A stretch of 28,004 nucleotides of DNA, taken from NCBI GenBank assembly GCA_003448835.1, contig DLXM01000056.1, positions 15,355-43,358 of the forward strand, in the 5' to 3' direction. Below, one piece after another: positions 24,926-28,004 of this stretch. This DNA comes from Bacteroidota bacterium (lineage in GTDB: Bacteria; Bacteroidota; Rhodothermia; Balneolales; HLUCCA01). The translations under genes were made by a program, and so were the position numbers. Positions within the stretch are counted from its first letter, which is position 1, and each line of letters starts with the position of its first letter. The notes beneath the pieces were generated by a model. That model searched no databases. It was given only the letters and a program-made list of their open reading frames with translations, and was not told the origin of the DNA.

Positions 24926-26227
24926 ATGACTCGACTCATACTTTCTATAACCATATTTAGCTTATTCTTTGCAATAGATGCATCCAAAGTAAATGCTCAG
25001 ACAGACTACGCAAACTCGAATGCCACAAACAGAGCAAAATTTTTAGCACAAGCCACATCCATTTTAGAATCAGTCCCGCTCATCGATGGACATAACGATG
25101 TACCAATTCAATACAGAAGTCGTGTTCGTTACAAACTTTCACAACTCGATTTCCATAACACATCCGATCTACAGCGTCCCATGCACACAGACATTCCCCG
25201 CATGAAAGCTGGTCGACTTGGCGGACAATTCTGGTCCGTTTATGTCCCAACAAATGTCCCGGAAAGCGAATCAGTCCAAATTACACTCGAACAAATCGAT
25301 TTTGTCCACCGCCTGGTCGATGCTTATCCCGATTTTTTAGAAATAGCACATACGGCCGATGATGTCGAAAGAATTTTTGGCAATGGAAAAGTTGCCTCAT
25401 TGATGGGAATGGAAGGGGGGCAATCTATTGGAAACTCACTCCAGGTCCTTCGCCAAATGTACGAATTAGGAGCACGATACATGTCAATCACCCACGGACG
25501 CACCTTAGACTGGGCAGACTCGGCAACCGATACTCCCAGACATGACGGACTTACAGGTTTTGGCGAAGAAGTCATTCGCGAGATGAACTGGCTTGGCATG
25601 ATGGTGGATCTCTCCCATGCATCTGCACCAACCATGCGCGACGCAATCGCAGTTTCAACTGCGCCTGTCATCTTTTCACACTCATCCGCAATGGGACTCA
25701 ATAACCACCCTCGCAATGTACCGGATGACGTACTCGACATGGTCAAAGAAAACAATGGAATTGTGATGGTGACTTTCATCCCATCTTTTATATTCGAAGA
25801 ACTCCATCAACATATCAGTAATCGAAATGCGGAACGTGCCCGGCTCGACTATTACTACACTGGTCAACCTGATTTAGTCTCTGAAAAAATGCGTGAATGG
25901 GATGCAGCAAATCCAGCGCCTGTGGCAACGCTTGAAACAGTAGCTAACCACATCGATTACATCAAAAATCGTATTGGCATCGACCACATAGGAATTGGTG
26001 GTGATTATGATGGGATTTCACTTCTACCAGAAGGGCTCAAAGACGTGAGCACCTATCCGGATCTTTTTGCTGAGTTATTATATCGTGGATATACCGAAGA
26101 AGAACTCAAAAAAATTGCCGGGCTCAATATTCTAAGAGTCATGCGTGATGTCGAAACCGAATCCATAAGACTTCAGTCCGAACGACCACAAGCATCCGAA
26201 GCAATCATAGGAGATTACCAGGACTAA
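24926..26227 (+). CDS. Membrane dipeptidase family M19 (renal dipeptidase type), secreted
   Basis: 433 aa with a Sec signal peptide (MTRLILSITIFSLFFAIDAS...VNAQ). M19 metallo-dipeptidases have a TIM-barrel dizinc site; its residues are present: His56 and Asp58 in LIDGHNDVP, Glu163 in MGMEGGQSIG, His231 in DLSHAS and His252 in FSHSSAMGLNNHPRNVPDD, with the IGIGGDYDGI motif near the end. It is probably periplasmic or exported and cleaves dipeptides, possibly with D- or dehydro-residues as in the family. It is convergent with the T9SS metalloprotease gene, with only a five-base gap. Confidence 0.95.
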   Translation: MTRLILSITIFSLFFAIDASKVNAQTDYANSNATNRAKFLAQATSILESVPLIDGHNDVPIQYRSRVRYKLSQLDFHNTSDLQRPMHTDIPRMKAGRLGGQFWSVYVPTNVPESESVQITLEQIDFVHRLVDAYPDFLEIAHTADDVERIFGNGKVASLMGMEGGQSIGNSLQVLRQMYELGARYMSITHGRTLDWADSATDTPRHDGLTGFGEEVIREMNWLGMMVDLSHASAPTMRDAIAVSTAPVIFSHSSAMGLNNHPRNVPDDVLDMVKENNGIVMVTFIPSFIFEELHQHISNRNAERARLDYYYTGQPDLVSEKMREWDAANPAPVATLETVANHIDYIKNRIGIDHIGIGGDYDGISLLPEGLKDVSTYPDLFAELLYRGYTEEELKKIAGLNILRVMRDVETESIRLQSERPQASEAIIGDYQD

Positions 26228-26232
26228 TTACA

Positions 26233-28002
26233 TTATTTAACGAGCATCATCCTGCGGGTGTCAGAAAATCGTCCCATTTCGATTCGATATATGTATACCC
26301 CGGATGATAATCGACCTGAATTAAACGCCACTGTGTAACTTCCTGTAGATTTCTGCTCATTGACCAATGTAATCACCTCTCGTCCCAGCAAATCATAAAC
26401 CACCAATTTCACATGGGTTGGCTCAGCAACATCAAATGGAATCGTTGTAGTTGGATTAAACGGATTAGGATAGTTCTGATGTAACCGGAACTGTGATGGC
26501 ATTTCAACCGGATTTCTATCAATATTTGTTGTAGTTGTGGATGTAAATGCTGCATAAATGCCGGGTTCTGCCACGCCAACCGAAACTACATTATGGGTAG
26601 TATCAACTTGTCCGCCCATTTGTTTCCATTGCGTTACATTCGAATCCCAGCGAAAAATCTTAACTGTTAACTCATTATCAGGATGATCCAAATTCAACTC
26701 AGAATATCGAATTTCAAGATCTATTTCGGCATCGATATCATCCATTTCATAAATAAAACCAAACGCTGGCGATACCTTTCGACTATTTTCTTCGAGTCCA
26801 GAAGTTGGAACAGGAAAATCTGATGTTAAAATAAAAACACGATCAAAAATATGCTCAGAGTCTGTTAATGTTGCACTAAAATTTGAGTTATTACTACTTA
26901 CTTGTGTAATCAAATCTACATCAGACGAAATAGAGTATTCATAATAAGTACGAAAGAAAAATGGTGTATTAGATGCATCCAAAGTGGAAACTTTGATAGA
27001 TCCCGACTGGGACTCATTAGCTGCGTGACTAATTAACAATCCATTATCCGTTAGACTTAAGTTGGCCTCTTCAGAAATATCATTATACTCAACTAATACA
27101 TCCGGTATCGCTGAAATAACTGTTTCTGTCACAATTTCAACTCCAAATCCCTCAGAAGATAGTCTTAGTTCGGGTAAAACTGGCTTAATACCCGATGCTT
27201 TATATAAAATTAATTCATCTGAATCAGACTCCAATTCACCTGAATACCATACAACATCATCACTTGCATTTAATATTTTCAAAACCGAAATATTTTCAGA
27301 AGTACCAGTTGCTTCCACTTTATCACCAACCACATAACCAAGAACTGCAATTTTCCCATCATCCGATGTATTTCCTTGTTTTATAATCCTATTGTCCAAG
27401 GCTCGCTTTTGAATTATTTCAGTGTTTTTAAGTAAAGAATCGCTTTCTGTTTTGGCAGTAATTATTTTTGTGGTTAAAGGGGAATCCGGTCCTGGAGCAA
27501 TAAATGTCATTTGGGACCCTACGTCATAATTTAATGAGCCAAAATTTTCGTTTGGTCCTATGAATGAGAATGTCCCGGCTGGTAAAGCACGTTCACTTGG
27601 AATAGTAATAGGAGCATATATTCCATCATAAGTATTCTCATATCGATTATTGACAACTTCCCACGTTCCTTTTTGATGTTTGATGTATTGTTTATTATTC
27701 TGACAGTTAGCATTTTGATAGTAATGATTCCATGACATATTTGTTGAATTCGCCCCGGAATAATGGTAATCCATGAAGCCATAATTTAGATCAGCATTGC
27801 ACCTGACTCCATTATTAGGGAAATTATACTCATCATATAAGCCGAGTGCATAATGACCCAATTCATGTATAAACGTTCTGTATTCATGGTAATCTGTCAA
27901 TAAAAGCTGTGTTTCCAACACAACTGAGCTATTCCTATTGACATCACCTCCACCATACCATCGTCTGGGCATATAGATTTTAGCATTTTCAGCTGATTTA
28001 GA
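26233..28002 (-). CDS. T9SS-secreted HEXXH metalloprotease, N-terminus cut by window edge
   Basis: The frame is open to the right edge (codons reading SKSAENAKIY precede the first in-window Met at 27972), so the start lies outside. Counting from that Met: the zinc motif is HELGHYALGLYDEYN (His36, Glu37, His40, with Gly44 and Asp47), resembling the HExxHxxxGxxDEY motif of CLCA-type metalloproteases. The middle (about 150-480) is beta-rich and unrecognised. The last about 85 residues carry FRLHQNYPNPFNPTTTIPFD and SSGVYIYRIEMGRFSDTRRM, a type IX secretion C-terminal sorting domain, so the protein is exported across the outer membrane and probably attached to the surface or released. The substrate is unknown. 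Confidence 0.88.
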   Translation of the reverse strand, partial: SKSAENAKIYMPRRWYGGGDVNRNSSVVLETQLLLTDYHEYRTFIHELGHYALGLYDEYNFPNNGVRCNADLNYGFMDYHYSGANSTNMSWNHYYQNANCQNNKQYIKHQKGTWEVVNNRYENTYDGIYAPITIPSERALPAGTFSFIGPNENFGSLNYDVGSQMTFIAPGPDSPLTTKIITAKTESDSLLKNTEIIQKRALDNRIIKQGNTSDDGKIAVLGYVVGDKVEATGTSENISVLKILNASDDVVWYSGELESDSDELILYKASGIKPVLPELRLSSEGFGVEIVTETVISAIPDVLVEYNDISEEANLSLTDNGLLISHAANESQSGSIKVSTLDASNTPFFFRTYYEYSISSDVDLITQVSSNNSNFSATLTDSEHIFDRVFILTSDFPVPTSGLEENSRKVSPAFGFIYEMDDIDAEIDLEIRYSELNLDHPDNELTVKIFRWDSNVTQWKQMGGQVDTTHNVVSVGVAEPGIYAAFTSTTTTNIDRNPVEMPSQFRLHQNYPNPFNPTTTIPFDVAEPTHVKLVVYDLLGREVITLVNEQKSTGSYTVAFNSGRLSSGVYIYRIEMGRFSDTRRMMLVK

Positions 28003-28004
28003 AA

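Noticed and set aside
25324..25779. 151-codon open frame antisense to the M19 dipeptidase gene
   Set aside because: It lies opposite the catalytic region of a convincing M19 gene, has unlikely composition and no recognisable motif.

Overview
The window reads as chromosomal DNA of a Bacteroidota-like bacterium of the Balneolota / Rhodothermota / Ignavibacteria type. Three things support this. A secreted protein at the right edge carries a type IX secretion sorting domain with the YPNPFNPTTTI signature. A one-component propeller/Y_Y_Y/LuxR sensor sits at the left edge. Two genes have TAnnTTTG-type -7 promoter elements. Composition is moderately AT-rich, and no tRNA, rRNA, IS element or CRISPR array was seen.

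Layout. 1-3181: the end of a GH3 beta-glucosidase with a strong terminator, convergent with a large LuxR-type membrane sensor. 3588-5063: a DUF4920 lipoprotein and a DinB/YfiT-type metalloprotein. 5069-9715: a two-gene operon of pyruvate:ferredoxin oxidoreductase (nifJ) and a dihydroorotate-dehydrogenase-like flavoprotein. 10134-11834: a class C beta-lactamase-fold serine hydrolase, convergent with a DoxX membrane protein. 12193-13974: an unrecognised 593-residue Cys-containing protein. 14050-21967 (minus strand): a nearly complete clade II nitrous oxide reductase locus, read in the order rrf2 regulator, cytochrome c lipoprotein, nosZ, four-TM membrane protein, divergent nosL paralog, nosL, nosD, nosF, nosY, ending in a hairpin terminator. 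22156-24737: a DUF3127 protein and an ABC-F ATPase. 24742-24829: a striking GC-rich inverted-repeat element. 24926-26227: an M19 dipeptidase. 26233-28004: a T9SS-secreted HEXXH metalloprotease, truncated by the window edge.

How the nos genes work together. NosZ, apparently a lipoprotein, reduces N2O to N2 with electrons probably supplied by the adjacent cytochrome c lipoprotein. NosL and NosDFY supply copper and mature the CuZ site. No nosR or nosG/H is present. The Rrf2 protein has three cysteines placed as in NsrR, so it probably carries an Fe-S cluster and may sense NO.

The most interesting observation is a shared palindrome, AAGA-N8-TCTT. It occurs with long arms just upstream of the rrf2 gene, as a half-degenerate copy upstream of the cytochrome c/nosZ genes, in the nifJ/serine hydrolase divergent region, and just downstream of a -7 element ahead of the unknown 593-residue gene. 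If these are operators of the Rrf2 protein, the unknown protein and possibly PFOR belong to the same nitrosative/redox-stress regulon as N2O reduction.
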